Shown here piece after piece: positions 16,178 through 25,161 of a stretch of DNA of 34,953 bases. The stretch's first letter is position 1. The number at the start of each line of letters is the position of its first letter. Location: positions 1 through 34,953 of the forward strand of contig PWGV01000081.1 of NCBI GenBank assembly GCA_003554585.1, written 5' to 3'. The DNA is from Halobacteroidaceae bacterium. GTDB lineage: Bacteria > Bacillota > Halanaerobiia > B1SED10-174. A program made the position numbers and the translations under genes. The notes under the pieces are model-generated. The model worked only from the letters and a program-made list of their open reading frames with translations, had not been told where the DNA came from and did not search any database.

Positions 16178-16671
16178 CTCCCCTGCCCCTTGAGGATCAT
16201 TTCAACTACTTCCCTTACAGCCCCGCGGCCCCCGCTCCTCCCGGTAATATAATGGGCCAGGGCTTTGAGTTCTGGAGCTCCGTTGGGAACTGTCACGGCA
16301 AGGCCAACTTTTTCCAGCAGGTAGAGGTCGTTCAGGTCGTCCCCGATATACGCAACCTGTTCAAAATCAAGGTTTTCTTTTTGCAGGATTTCTTTCATCC
16401 GGCCCAGCTTATCCCTGACTCCCAGGTGAACATCATCCAGTCCCAGTTCTTCCGCCCGGCTGTTTACCGCCTGGGAAAATTTTCCCGTGATTATTGTTAC
16501 CAGAAGACCCTGTTTCTGGGCCAGGTTTAAGCCCAGACCATCATGGGCGTGGAAAGCTTTCATTTCTTCCCCTTGGCCTCCCACATAAAGCAGGCCGTCA
16601 GTTAGAACGCCATCAACATCGCAGGCCAGGAGTTTTATTTTTTTCACCCGTTCCAGAAGTTCTTTCTGCAT
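16165..16671 (-). CDS. kdsC: 3-deoxy-D-manno-octulosonate 8-phosphate phosphatase KdsC
   Basis: A HAD-superfamily phosphatase of 168 residues that removes phosphate from Kdo-8-P. Motif I is LLACDVDGVLTDG, motif II is VTIITGK, the conserved Lys lies in GVRDKLGRM, and the metal-binding motif is YIGDDLNDLYLL. It has no cap domain, as expected of the tetrameric KdsC group. The frame opens at 16767 inside kdsD, but the ATG at 16671 is preceded by GAGGTGAAGG, 10 nt after the kdsD stop, and gives the usual family length. Confidence 0.96.
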   Translation of the reverse strand: MQKELLERVKKIKLLACDVDGVLTDGLLYVGGQGEEMKAFHAHDGLGLNLAQKQGLLVTIITGKFSQAVNSRAEELGLDDVHLGVRDKLGRMKEILQKENLDFEQVAYIGDDLNDLYLLEKVGLAVTVPNGAPELKALAHYITGRSGGRGAVREVVEMILKGQGRWPY

Positions 16672-16681
16672 TTCCTTCACC

Positions 16682-17644
16682 TCAGACAACACCCGCTTGG
16701 AAAAGGTCCTGGTAATTAACAAGCCCAAGGGGGCGCCCTTGTTTATCAACCACCGGGAGGTGGCCAATCTCTTTCTCTTCCATGATTCGCACTGCTTCTG
16801 CAGCCAGCTTTTTCCCGTTAATGCTCATGGGATCAGCGGTCATTATTTCTCCCGCAGTCCTGGCCATAATATCCCGTCCCTCCCGGGAAAGGCTCCGGCG
16901 AATATCTCCATCGGTAATAATCCCGACCAGTAGTCCCGCGTCATCAACAACGCTGACTGCTCCCATTCGGCTTGAAGTCATGGCCAGGAGAGCCTCGTCT
17001 ATCGTGGCTTCGGGAGAAATTTTGGGATTTTTTCCCCTCACTTTTAACACATCTGATATCCGCAAAAGCAGCCTGCGGCCCAATCTCCCGCTGGGGTGGA
17101 AACGAGCAAAATCTTCTTCACTAAAATCCCGGGCTTTCAGGAGGGCCATCGCCAGGGCGTCGCCCAGGGCGAGACTTGCTGTGCTGGAAGCTGTTGGCGC
17201 AAGGCCAAGGGGGCAGGCCTCTTCCCTCACCGGAACCAGGAGCGAGATATCACTTTCCTGGCCCAGGCGGGAATCATTCCGGCTGCAAAAAGATATCAGG
17301 CGGGCCCCCAGCCTTTTAACAACAGGAACCAGGTCCAGGAGTTCTTCGGTTTCCCCCGAGTGAGAAAGGGCGATAAAAATATCATTTTTGGTTACCACCC
17401 CCACGTCCCCGTGCAGGGCATCTGTAGGGTGCAGAAAAAAAGCAGGGGTCCCGGTACTGGCCAGGGTAGCGGCTATCTTTCTCCCGATCAAACCACTTTT
17501 GCCCACTCCGCTTACAATTACCCGACCGGAATTATCCAGAATCATTTCCACGATCTTCACAAAATCCTCGCCCAGCTTCTCCCGCAGGGCCAGGACCGCT
17601 TCTCCTTCTATTGTCAGAACGCGCCGGGCTTCCTCCAGAATCAT
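16682..17644 (-). CDS. kdsD: Arabinose-5-phosphate isomerase KdsD (SIS plus two CBS domains)
   Basis: Converts ribulose-5-phosphate to arabinose-5-phosphate, the first committed step to Kdo. The SIS domain spans about residues 35-170 with [31 protein letters not shown] and [22 protein letters not shown] and [13 protein letters not shown] are typical of KdsD/KpsF. Two CBS domains follow (about 205-320; [20 protein letters not shown] and [20 protein letters not shown]), perhaps for nucleotide sensing. It overlaps kdsA by 4 nt and has GGGAGG before the ATG. 320 residues is the normal length. Confidence 0.97.
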   Translation of the reverse strand: MILEEARRVLTIEGEAVLALREKLGEDFVKIVEMILDNSGRVIVSGVGKSGLIGRKIAATLASTGTPAFFLHPTDALHGDVGVVTKNDIFIALSHSGETEELLDLVPVVKRLGARLISFCSRNDSRLGQESDISLLVPVREEACPLGLAPTASSTASLALGDALAMALLKARDFSEEDFARFHPSGRLGRRLLLRISDVLKVRGKNPKISPEATIDEALLAMTSSRMGAVSVVDDAGLLVGIITDGDIRRSLSREGRDIMARTAGEIMTADPMSINGKKLAAEAVRIMEEKEIGHLPVVDKQGRPLGLVNYQDLFQAGVV

Positions 17645-18471
17645 TTTCCCACCTCCCGCCGGGCATTATCAATGGCAATAACTTCCCTCAAGGTACCTTC
17701 TAACTTTTCCAGGGGAATCATATTGGGACCATCGCTTTTTGCTTCCCCGGGATTGTCGTGGACTTCCAAAAACAAGGCATCGATACCGGCTCCTGCTGCA
17801 GCTCGGGCTAAATGTGGTGCCATGGCCCAGTCTCCCCCCGAAGCACCTCCGGCTCCCCCGGGCATTTGAACGCTGTGGGTGGCATCGAATACAATCGGGT
17901 AACCGGTTTCCCGCATAATCACCAGGGACCGCATATCAACAACAAGATTGTGGTAACCAAAAGTGGTGCCTCTCTCCGTGAGCAAAATTTTCTCACAACC
18001 TCCCTGTTCCAGCTTACCAACGGCATGAACCATATCTCCCGGGGCAAGAAACTGCCCTTTTTTTACATTCACAGCCCGACCGGTCCCGGCAGCGGCAAGG
18101 AGAAGATCGGTCTGTCGGCATAAAAAAGCGGGGATCTGGATAACATCCACGAAGGGAGCGGCAAGTTCCGCTTCCTTGGGAGAGTGGACATCAGTTAAAA
18201 CCGGGCAACCAGTTTCCTTTTTAATTTCCTGTAAAATCTTCAGTCCCTCTTCCTGGCCAGGCCCGCGGTAGGAGCTGATTGAAGTCCTGTTGGCCTTGTC
18301 GTAGGATGACTTAAAAACATAGGGAACTCCCAGTTTCCGAGCGATTTCCCCAATTGAGCGGGCCATAAAGAGGGCGTGTTCACCACTTTCAATGACACAG
18401 GGCCCGGCGATTAGCAGGAGGGGAGAGCCTCCCCCTGCATGAATTTTCGGAGTTATTTCTACTTTCTTCAT
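17641..18471 (-). CDS. kdsA: Kdo-8-phosphate synthase KdsA (metal-dependent type)
   Basis: A 276-residue synthase that condenses arabinose-5-phosphate with phosphoenolpyruvate. Motifs seen: [90 protein letters not shown] and FLEVHDNP. The Cys in GPC, with the His of ATHS, Glu of FLEVH and Asp of HDNP, is the metal-ligand set of the metal-dependent class known from Aquifex; the E. coli type has Asn in place of that Cys. It overlaps kdsB and kdsD by 4 nt each. Confidence 0.98.
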   Translation of the reverse strand: MKKVEITPKIHAGGGSPLLLIAGPCVIESGEHALFMARSIGEIARKLGVPYVFKSSYDKANRTSISSYRGPGQEEGLKILQEIKKETGCPVLTDVHSPKEAELAAPFVDVIQIPAFLCRQTDLLLAAAGTGRAVNVKKGQFLAPGDMVHAVGKLEQGGCEKILLTERGTTFGYHNLVVDMRSLVIMRETGYPIVFDATHSVQMPGGAGGASGGDWAMAPHLARAAAGAGIDALFLEVHDNPGEAKSDGPNMIPLEKLEGTLREVIAIDNARREVGK

Positions 18472-19205
18472 ACCTTTTCTTCCTCCCTGAGAATACCTGT
18501 TACCACGTCCAGGTCACTGGGCCGGTCCACACCAACAGTCCGGTGCTGGGTATAAACTACCCCCATGCAGTAACCGTGCTCCAGGACCCGGAGTTGCTCC
18601 AGGCTCTCTCTCTGTTCCAGGGGAGTCCGGGGTAGCAGGGGAAACCGGAGCAAAAAATCCCGCCGGAAACCGTAAAATCCCAGGTGCAGCAGAGAATTCG
18701 CTCCCTCGCTGTTCCAGGGGAACGGAATCGGGGCCCGGGAAAAATAAAGTGCATAGCCCCGGATATCAGTTACCACCTTTACCCGATGCGGATCTTCCAG
18801 GTCCTTTCCCTGCATGTCAGTGGCTAAAGTTGTCATATGCACATTTTCATCATTAAAAAGTGGGGCCAGGAGGTTTTCCAGCATTTCCGGCCGGACCAGG
18901 GGCTCATCCCCCTGGACATTGATGATGAAATCTGCATCCAGTTCACCAACCACCTCGGCCAGTCGATCGGTTCCAGTAGGGTGATCGGAAGCAGTCATTA
19001 CTGCCTCTCCACCGAATTCCTCGACAGCCCTTTTTATTCTCCGGTCGTCTGTAGCCACCAGGACCCGATCCAGGAGCTTACACCTGGCTGTCCTCCGGTA
19101 AACCCATTCAATCATGGAGCGATCCAGAAGTGGGGCCAGCGGTTTGCCCGGAAAACGAGTCGAACCATATCGGGCGGGAATTATTGCAACCACATTTTTA
19201 CTCAT
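18468..19205 (-). CDS. kdsB: CMP-Kdo synthetase KdsB
   Basis: Activates Kdo with CTP to CMP-Kdo. The 245-residue protein has [20 protein letters not shown] at the N-terminus, [33 protein letters not shown] and [12 protein letters not shown], all typical of KdsB. The frame is open further upstream, but the ATG at 19205 gives the family start and has GAGGAG upstream; it overlaps the lpxK stop by 8 nt. The C-terminus ([11 protein letters not shown]) is as expected. Confidence 0.97.
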   Translation of the reverse strand: MSKNVVAIIPARYGSTRFPGKPLAPLLDRSMIEWVYRRTARCKLLDRVLVATDDRRIKRAVEEFGGEAVMTASDHPTGTDRLAEVVGELDADFIINVQGDEPLVRPEMLENLLAPLFNDENVHMTTLATDMQGKDLEDPHRVKVVTDIRGYALYFSRAPIPFPWNSEGANSLLHLGFYGFRRDFLLRFPLLPRTPLEQRESLEQLRVLEHGYCMGVVYTQHRTVGVDRPSDLDVVTGILREEEKV

Positions 19206-20388
19206 CAGTTTCTCTCTCCTCGGGAAAAATTTGGTTAATTTTTTCTTCCAGGATCTCTCTACCTTCGCTGACTTCAACCTCGATCCCCAGAACCCATAGA
19301 CCCATTGCCTGCCCCGCTATTAACTCCTTGAGTTCATCGGGAAGACCGACTATATCTTTTTCCGTGGTAATAATCATTCCTGCTCCCCGCATAAAAGCCA
19401 TGGAGAATATCTCCAGGAGTTCCTCCTGGGTATAGCGGTGGTGGTCGGGAAAACGCAACCGGAGGACCAGTTCTGCCCCCATACCTTCCAGGGTCCTTTC
19501 AAAAGAAGCGGGATCTCCAATCCCGGAAAAAGCAATTACTTTCTTTTTGTTCAGGCCCAGGCCCCTCTCTTTCACGCCGGTAAAATCACGCAGCCACACC
19601 GGCCGGTGCCGGGCCTGGATGATTTTACCCTTTTTACCCAGGAGTTGTTGCAACTTCTCCAGTACCCTTTCCCGGCGTTTCAGGGGTAAATAGTCTGCCT
19701 TGGTCAAAATTACTAAATCCCCCCGCCTTAAAGACCAGCGTGGTTCCCGCAAAAGTCCCCGCGGAAAGATGTAACCGGAGCCAAAGGGATTTGTCGCGTC
19801 AATAGCAACAATATCGAGATCTCTCTCCAGGGTTCGGTGTTGAAAACCATCATCCAGAATAACTGCATCTACTCCCAGTTCCTCGACAGCATATTGACCG
19901 GCCGCATAGCGGCTGGCGCCAATAATAACCGGGACTTCCGGCAGCTGGGTAGCCAGCATCAGGGCTTCTTCCCCCGCCTGCTCAGAATCCATTAGAATTG
20001 AGTACCCATCGGAGACCACGGCAAATTCACCTTTAAAGGACCCCTTGTAACCACGGATTAAGATGGCCGGAACCAGGTTTTTTTTCTTGATTATATCTGC
20101 AACCATTCTAACCAGAGGAGTTTTCCCCGTCCCTCCGATAGTAATATTGCCAATACTGATAACCGGTATATTGAGTCTCCTGCGGGGTAAAATCCTTAAT
20201 CTATAGAGAAAATTGCGGAACAGAATTACCAGGCCGTAAAAAAATGAAGCGAGCCGGAGAAAAAAGAGAAGAATTGGAACAAAAGGGCCTTTTTTCTTGC
20301 CCTGGACGAGCCGCAGATAATTATTCTTCCAGTTCTGTTTCTTTTGCATAAGTCGGGCCAGTTTAAGCCCTCCACCTCCTCTGGTCAT
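19198..20388 (-). CDS. lpxK: Tetraacyldisaccharide 4'-kinase LpxK
   Basis: Phosphorylates the 4' position of the lipid A disaccharide at the membrane. Motifs: a membrane-associating N-terminal stretch (PILLFFLRLASFFYGLVILF), PVISIGNITIGGTGKTPLV with the Walker A, DGYSILMDSEQAGEEALMLA, LDDGFQHRTLERDLDIVAID, and KVIAFSGIGDPASFERTLE. The length (up to 396) is slightly above E. coli LpxK (328). The start is uncertain: the ATG at 20388 lies inside msbA without a ribosome site. GGAGGTGGAGGG at about 20371-20382 would better serve a CTG at 20361; an ATG at 20349 is further away. Confidence 0.95.
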   Translation of the reverse strand: MTRGGGGLKLARLMQKKQNWKNNYLRLVQGKKKGPFVPILLFFLRLASFFYGLVILFRNFLYRLRILPRRRLNIPVISIGNITIGGTGKTPLVRMVADIIKKKNLVPAILIRGYKGSFKGEFAVVSDGYSILMDSEQAGEEALMLATQLPEVPVIIGASRYAAGQYAVEELGVDAVILDDGFQHRTLERDLDIVAIDATNPFGSGYIFPRGLLREPRWSLRRGDLVILTKADYLPLKRRERVLEKLQQLLGKKGKIIQARHRPVWLRDFTGVKERGLGLNKKKVIAFSGIGDPASFERTLEGMGAELVLRLRFPDHHRYTQEELLEIFSMAFMRGAGMIITTEKDIVGLPDELKELIAGQAMGLWVLGIEVEVSEGREILEEKINQIFPEERETDE

Positions 20389-22120
20389 TTTTATCTATTA
20401 ATTGAGCCTGGCAGAGCCTGTGGTACCTGCCCCTGCGGGCCATGAGTTCTTCGTGGGTTCCTCTTTCTTTGATCTGCCCTTCCTCTAAATACAGGATCTG
20501 ATCCGCCCGGCGAACCGTAGAGAGGCGGTGAGCTATGACAAAAGTTGTCCTGTTTTCCATGAGCCGGTCCAGGGCTTCCTGGACCAGGGCTTCCGATTCC
20601 ACATCAAGGCTGGAAGTAGCTTCGTCCAGGATTAAAAGGCGAGGGTTTCTTAAAAGAGCCCGGGCAATGGCAACTCGCTGTTTTTCTCCTCCCGACAATC
20701 TACTCCCCCGCTCCCCCAGCGGGGTTGAATAACCCTGGGGTAATTTTTGAATAAACCTGTGGGCATTTGCCGCCTTTGCTGCCTCCTCAATTTCTTCTGG
20801 GGTGGCATCTCTTTTCCCGTAACCGATATTATCAGCAACTTCTCCAGAAAAAAGAATAATATCCTGGGGAACAATGGCCAGATTTTTCCGCAGCGAAGCA
20901 ATTTTTATTTCCCTGATATCCCGGCCATCAATTAATACCCGGCCTGAATCGGGATCGTAAAAGCGGGGAATCAGATCCACCAAAGTCGATTTACCCGCTC
21001 CACTGGGACCCACTATCGCCAGGACCTGGCCGGGTTCTGCCCGTAAATTAATATTTTCCAGGGAAAACTCTCCCCCGGGATAGGCAAAAGAAACATCCCG
21101 GAAAACAACTTCGCCTCTAACTCCCTTTAAAGCTACTGCCCCGGGGCTATCCTTTACCTGGACTACCGCGTCCTGGAGTTCAAAAACTCTTTCCCCAGCT
21201 GCCAGGGCCTGCTGGATTTTCTGGACCAGCTTGCTCAGAGATTTTATCGGAGTCCCGATAATAGTCAGGTATCCGAAAAAGGCAACCAGTTCACCGGGAG
21301 TAAGGTTTCCCCGCATAACTTCCAGCCCACCGTACCATAAAACCGTGATAAAGCCAAGGGCAGTCATGGTCTCCACCAGGGGCGAAAGGAGAGCACCCAG
21401 CTGGGCGTTTTTCATGTGGAAGCGGTAATTGGACTGGTTTTCCCGGGTAAACCTCTCCACCTCTTCCTCTTCCATCCCGAATGATTTTACAACCCGGACC
21501 CCGCTGATTGTCTCCTGCAGAACTGAGGTAATATCTCCCATTTTGGCCTGGGCCCTCCTGCTGATCCCCCTGATCCGGCGGGAAAAATGGTTAAAAGCCC
21601 AGACGATTGGGGGGAGGACAATCATGGTAAACAGGGTCAGCTGCCAGTGGAGATAAAAGAGGTAGCCTACAATTGCGATCAGGGTAATCCCCTGATTAAA
21701 AACGCTTACGGTTCCACTAACAATTATATTCTGGATCAGGTTTATATCATTGGTCAATCTTGCCACCAGCTGCCCCGTATTCTGGGTTTGATAAAAACTC
21801 ATGCTCAAATCCTGCATTCTGGTGTAGGTATCCCGGCGCAAATCCCTTACAGCACGCTGGCCCACCTGGGCGGTGAGGTAACCCTGGAGGTAATAAAACA
21901 CCCCTTTTAAAATGAATAATCCCAGCATGAGCAGGGCAACGGTATTCAGAATGGTTAGCCCCTCGTCATTTATTGCATAAACAAGGGTATCCACGAAACT
22001 TCCGAAAAACCTTACCACTAAAACGGTGCAGAGCGCGTGCAGCCCCATGGCAATAATTCCAGTAAAAAATCGACCTTTATAAGGATTTAAATAGGAAAGG
22101 AGCCTTTTTCCAACACCCAT
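20363..22120 (-). CDS. msbA: Lipid A export ABC transporter MsbA
   Basis: A 585-residue half-transporter with a fused membrane domain (six helices, residues 1-310) and a nucleotide-binding domain. Walker A is GPSGAGKST (371-379), Q-loop VPQDIILFSG, signature LSGGEKQR (475-482), Walker B LLILDEATSSLD and H-loop IAHRLSTVRRAD. Its position between lpxB and lpxK identifies it as the lipid A flippase rather than a drug exporter. Its ATG overlaps the lpxB stop by one base (TAATG). Confidence 0.95.
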   Translation of the reverse strand: MGVGKRLLSYLNPYKGRFFTGIIAMGLHALCTVLVVRFFGSFVDTLVYAINDEGLTILNTVALLMLGLFILKGVFYYLQGYLTAQVGQRAVRDLRRDTYTRMQDLSMSFYQTQNTGQLVARLTNDINLIQNIIVSGTVSVFNQGITLIAIVGYLFYLHWQLTLFTMIVLPPIVWAFNHFSRRIRGISRRAQAKMGDITSVLQETISGVRVVKSFGMEEEEVERFTRENQSNYRFHMKNAQLGALLSPLVETMTALGFITVLWYGGLEVMRGNLTPGELVAFFGYLTIIGTPIKSLSKLVQKIQQALAAGERVFELQDAVVQVKDSPGAVALKGVRGEVVFRDVSFAYPGGEFSLENINLRAEPGQVLAIVGPSGAGKSTLVDLIPRFYDPDSGRVLIDGRDIREIKIASLRKNLAIVPQDIILFSGEVADNIGYGKRDATPEEIEEAAKAANAHRFIQKLPQGYSTPLGERGSRLSGGEKQRVAIARALLRNPRLLILDEATSSLDVESEALVQEALDRLMENRTTFVIAHRLSTVRRADQILYLEEGQIKERGTHEELMARRGRYHRLCQAQLIDKNDQRRWRA

Positions 22121-23208
22121 TATGCTTCCCTCCTGCCGGCGGCCAGTAATTCGGCCACCCGTCCCGGGGTATCTTCCAGTTCCAGCATTGATTGCACCCG
22201 GGAAAGTTTTTCTATAATGTCCCTGTATCTATTCGGTTTAAGGGTTTCAATTGCAGCCTCCGCCAGGTTTTCGGCAGTAAAGTTTTCCTGCAAAAGTTCC
22301 GGGAGAAAGCGTTCCCCGTAAACCAGGTTGGGAAGCCCGATTGAATCCACCCTGGCCATCCGCCTGCCCAGCCAGAAAGTCAGGCGGTCGGTATGGTATA
22401 CAATAACTGAAGGGGTGCCCAGTAAAGCGGCTTCCAGGGTTACGGTCCCTGAAGCGGCAAGAGCAAGACCAGCCCGGCCTGTTATTTCCCGGGTTTTCCC
22501 CTCAACAATCTCGATCCCCACCTCCCGGGCCGGCTCGAAAAGCTCCTCGGCCAAACCCGATGCCCGGGCCAGAATAAAGCGAAGTTCGGGCTTTTTTTTC
22601 TTTAAGATGGTTACCGCTTTAGCCATTACCGGCAAAATATCCTTTAATTCCTGGGTTCGGCTCCCGGGAAGAACTGCAATCAGGTCCTTTTCCTTTTCTT
22701 TTTCCGGGGTAAGCTCCTGGGCCAGGGGGTGGCCAACGTAATGGGTTTCAACCCCGAAATCTCGGTAAATCTCGGCCTCCCGGGGAAAAATACAGGCAAC
22801 TTTTATTCCCCGCCGGGCCAGAAAACGGGCCCGCCAGCGCCCCCAAAACCATACCCCCGGCGGAATATAATGGAGAACCTCGATGCCCCTCCGGCGCAAA
22901 AGGGAACCAAGATACATGTTGAAACCGCTGCTGTCAACAAGGAGTGCTTTTTTTATTCCCATCTCCTTCGCCCTGCGGGCTGTCCGCCGGGCCAGGGCCA
23001 GGAGCGAAAAGAGATTAGAAAGGCCTCCCTTGACTCCAAAAGTACTGCGGTTCAGGGGATTTTCCCAGATGGAAACTCCGGCACCTTCAAGGGCTTCTCC
23101 CCCAAGGCCGCAGAGGAACTCAGGGTTATAATCTTTTAATTTTTCGGCTGCCTGGGCAGCATAGTAATCGCCTGAAACCTCCCCGGCAACAATCAGATAT
23201 CCGGCCAA
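22120..23208 (-). CDS. lpxB: Lipid A disaccharide synthase LpxB
   Basis: A GT19 glycosyltransferase of 362 residues joining UDP-diacyl-GlcN and lipid X. N-terminal VAGEVSGDYYAAQAAEKL with the general-base Glu, VDSSGFNMYLG, HYIPPGVWFWG, VLPGSRTQELKDILPVM and ALAASGTVTLEAALLGTPSVIVYHT all fit the family. It starts at a TTG with GGAGG 7 nt upstream, overlapping the lpxI end by 16 nt. Confidence 0.97.
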   Translation of the reverse strand: MAGYLIVAGEVSGDYYAAQAAEKLKDYNPEFLCGLGGEALEGAGVSIWENPLNRSTFGVKGGLSNLFSLLALARRTARRAKEMGIKKALLVDSSGFNMYLGSLLRRRGIEVLHYIPPGVWFWGRWRARFLARRGIKVACIFPREAEIYRDFGVETHYVGHPLAQELTPEKEKEKDLIAVLPGSRTQELKDILPVMAKAVTILKKKKPELRFILARASGLAEELFEPAREVGIEIVEGKTREITGRAGLALAASGTVTLEAALLGTPSVIVYHTDRLTFWLGRRMARVDSIGLPNLVYGERFLPELLQENFTAENLAEAAIETLKPNRYRDIIEKLSRVQSMLELEDTPGRVAELLAAGRREA

Positions 23209-24011
23209 TCCCCTACCTCCTCAGCCATAATCAGCAGGCGGTTTTCTTTTGCCTTTTTTATAACTTCCGGCCCATCCACAAGCATAACTCTGCCCGCTTC
23301 TAAAACCAGAGCTCGAGCTTTTATTTTAATTAGTAATTCCAGAGTATCCGGACCGACAACGGGTTGTTCGATCTGGCGGTAATCTTCCCTCCAGGCAACC
23401 TTGGCTACCACAAGTTCCTCTCCGGCCAGTTCATAGGCCCTCTTTAAAGCCCGGTCGGTTCCCTCCATGGCTTCTACTGCAACCACCATGCCTTTCTTTA
23501 CGGCCACGGTCTGGCCAATCCCCAGTTTGCTTAGCTGCAGGGCCCGGTTTAAGGCCAGGTCAAGCTCACCCTTTAAATCATCATCCGGGGCAGTCCCGGT
23601 TAAAATTCCCGGCGAGGGAATAAAGTCCTGGAGAAACTCCTTCTGGGACCGAACCTTAATCCCCTTTTTCTCCAGGTCTCCCACCAGTATATTAATTATT
23701 TCCTCTTCGCTGCGGTTGCGTACTGCGCCCAGCAGGCGAAGCAGGTTCTTTCCCCGACCCAAAGCCTGGAATACCAGTTTTTTATCGAACCGGCCAGCAG
23801 CGGCAATTTCCTCCAGCCCTTCCTGCTGGAGGAGATCAACGAAATAGTCCCAGTCAATCTTTTCCAGGCGGTGAAAAGCATCTGCAAACGCTTCCAGGTC
23901 CTCTGTCCCGGGAAGAGCCAGGACAATCACCTCATAACCCCTACCCCTGGCTGAGTTTATCCAGAGTCTGGGCATTTCTCCTGTCCCTGCAAGAAGACCG
24001 ATTTTTTTCAT
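23193..24011 (-). CDS. lpxI: UDP-2,3-diacylglucosamine hydrolase LpxI (DUF1009 type)
   Basis: Makes lipid X from UDP-2,3-diacyl-GlcN, in place of LpxH. Motifs: IGLLAGTGEMPRLWINSA, AAAGRFDKK, AEEVG at the end, GQTVAVKKGMVVAVEAMEGT and DYRQIEQPVVGPDTLELL. The 272-residue length is typical. In the last motif most LpxI proteins I know have RFDxPxVG, with the catalytic Asp (D225 in Caulobacter); here the aligned residue is Glu216, which lies at almost the same distance from the C-terminus. The ATG at 24011 shares a base with the lpxA stop (TGATG). Confidence 0.94.
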   Translation of the reverse strand: MKKIGLLAGTGEMPRLWINSARGRGYEVIVLALPGTEDLEAFADAFHRLEKIDWDYFVDLLQQEGLEEIAAAGRFDKKLVFQALGRGKNLLRLLGAVRNRSEEEIINILVGDLEKKGIKVRSQKEFLQDFIPSPGILTGTAPDDDLKGELDLALNRALQLSKLGIGQTVAVKKGMVVAVEAMEGTDRALKRAYELAGEELVVAKVAWREDYRQIEQPVVGPDTLELLIKIKARALVLEAGRVMLVDGPEVIKKAKENRLLIMAEEVGDWPDI

Positions 24012-24811
24012 CAATCCTGCTCCCCCACTGCTTTTTTAATAATACCCCTGCGGCTGTTTTCGATAAAACTGGCCATCCTTCTGCACTCGAGAAATTCACC
24101 CAGCTCAGAATTGATTTTCTCCAGGGCCTGTCCTGTATTCAAACCGGACCGGTATAGATATTTATAAGCCCTACGCAGGGCTTTTCTCGTTTCAGAAGGA
24201 ACTTTATTCCGCCTGAGTCCTACCGCATTTATATTGCGCACCACGGCAGGTTGTCCCGCTACAAGCAAAAACGGGGGCACGTCCTGGGTAATTGAGCTCT
24301 GCAGCCCTACCATGGCCATCTCGCCCACCCGGACAAACTGGTGAAAAGTGCAGTACCCCGATAAAAAAACGCTATCTTCAACCTGAACATAACCCCCAAG
24401 AGCGGTCATGTTTGCTATATTAATCTGATTACCCAGAACACAGTCATGGGCAATATGGACAAAAGCCATCAGCATATTATAATCACCTATCCGGGTGGAC
24501 CCATTTTCCTCAGAAGCCCTGTGGATGGTAACATATTCCCGGATAATGTTGCCCCGGCCTATTTCTACCGAGGAGGGGATGTCAGGTTCCACCCCCTGGT
24601 CCTGGGGCGGGGCTCCGATAACAGTTCCGCTGAAAACCTTGTTTCCCGGCCCCATCTTTACCCGTCCGGTAATAGTAACATTATTGCCAATTACACAGTC
24701 TGCCCCTATTTCCACCTCCGGGCCAATTACCGAGAAGGGGCCAACTTCTACTCCCTGCCCCAGAACTGTTCCTTCTTCAATTATTGCCGTGGGATGTATT
24801 TTATCCTTCAT
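24011..24811 (-). CDS. lpxA: UDP-sugar acyltransferase LpxA
   Basis: Adds the first 3-hydroxyacyl chain to UDP-GlcNAc or UDP-GlcNAc3N. The N-terminal left-handed beta-helix shows hexapeptide repeats (IHPTAIIEEGTVLGQGVEVG), the catalytic His122 lies in HIAHDCVLGN, then FHQFVRVGEMAMVGLQS and DVPPFLLVAGQPA. Length 266 is normal. The position matching Gly173 of E. coli, which sets acyl length, is Leu170. The start ATG overlaps the fabZ 3' end by 11 nt and has GGAGG upstream. Confidence 0.97.
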   Translation of the reverse strand: MKDKIHPTAIIEEGTVLGQGVEVGPFSVIGPEVEIGADCVIGNNVTITGRVKMGPGNKVFSGTVIGAPPQDQGVEPDIPSSVEIGRGNIIREYVTIHRASEENGSTRIGDYNMLMAFVHIAHDCVLGNQINIANMTALGGYVQVEDSVFLSGYCTFHQFVRVGEMAMVGLQSSITQDVPPFLLVAGQPAVVRNINAVGLRRNKVPSETRKALRRAYKYLYRSGLNTGQALEKINSELGEFLECRRMASFIENSRRGIIKKAVGEQD

Positions 24812-25157
24812 CCTCTTCCTCCTGCAATAAAAATTCCGCTTCCAGGACTACCCGGCCATTTTTAAGCCCCCTGCCTTTTATCAGGGCGGAATCGGTAACG
24901 CTTGCTTCCAGTTCAATCTGGTCTCCAGGCCGCACCTGCTGGCGAAAGCGGATTTTATTTAATTCTTTAACAAAAGTTTTTTCCGGTTTAATACCCCGGA
25001 TTTTTCCACCAAGACCTATCAAAAGCTCCAACAACAAAACACCTGGCATTACCGGAAATTCGGGAAAGTGACCGGAAAAAACCGGTTCTTCCCTGGAGAA
25101 ATTAACCCGGCAACACCCTTCTTTTCCCTCAATTATCCGCAGACATTTTTCCTCCAC
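24801..25157 (-). CDS. fabZ: FabZ-like 3-hydroxyacyl-ACP dehydratase, short at the N-terminus
   Basis: A hot-dog-fold protein. The active-site His lies in FSGHFPEFPVMPGVLLLE, and the catalytic Glu is at the end of that motif. IRFRQQVRPGDQIELEASV is also family-typical. The frame opens at 25229 inside lpxC, but the best start is a GTG at 25155-25157 with GGAGG 9 nt upstream, giving 118 residues. This is shorter than the usual 140-150 because the N-terminal PHRYPFLLVD segment is absent in any frame. The gene overlaps lpxA by 11 nt and starts 5 nt after the lpxC stop (TGA at 25162). Dehydratase activity is plausible but the substrate range may be altered. Confidence 0.85.
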   Translation of the reverse strand: MEEKCLRIIEGKEGCCRVNFSREEPVFSGHFPEFPVMPGVLLLELLIGLGGKIRGIKPEKTFVKELNKIRFRQQVRPGDQIELEASVTDSALIKGRGLKNGRVVLEAEFLLQEEEDEG

Positions 25158-25161
25158 CAGA

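Noticed and set aside
17096-17869. A 257-codon plus-strand frame across kdsD and kdsA
   Set aside because: Spans two certain genes on the other strand; composition is that of a shadow frame.
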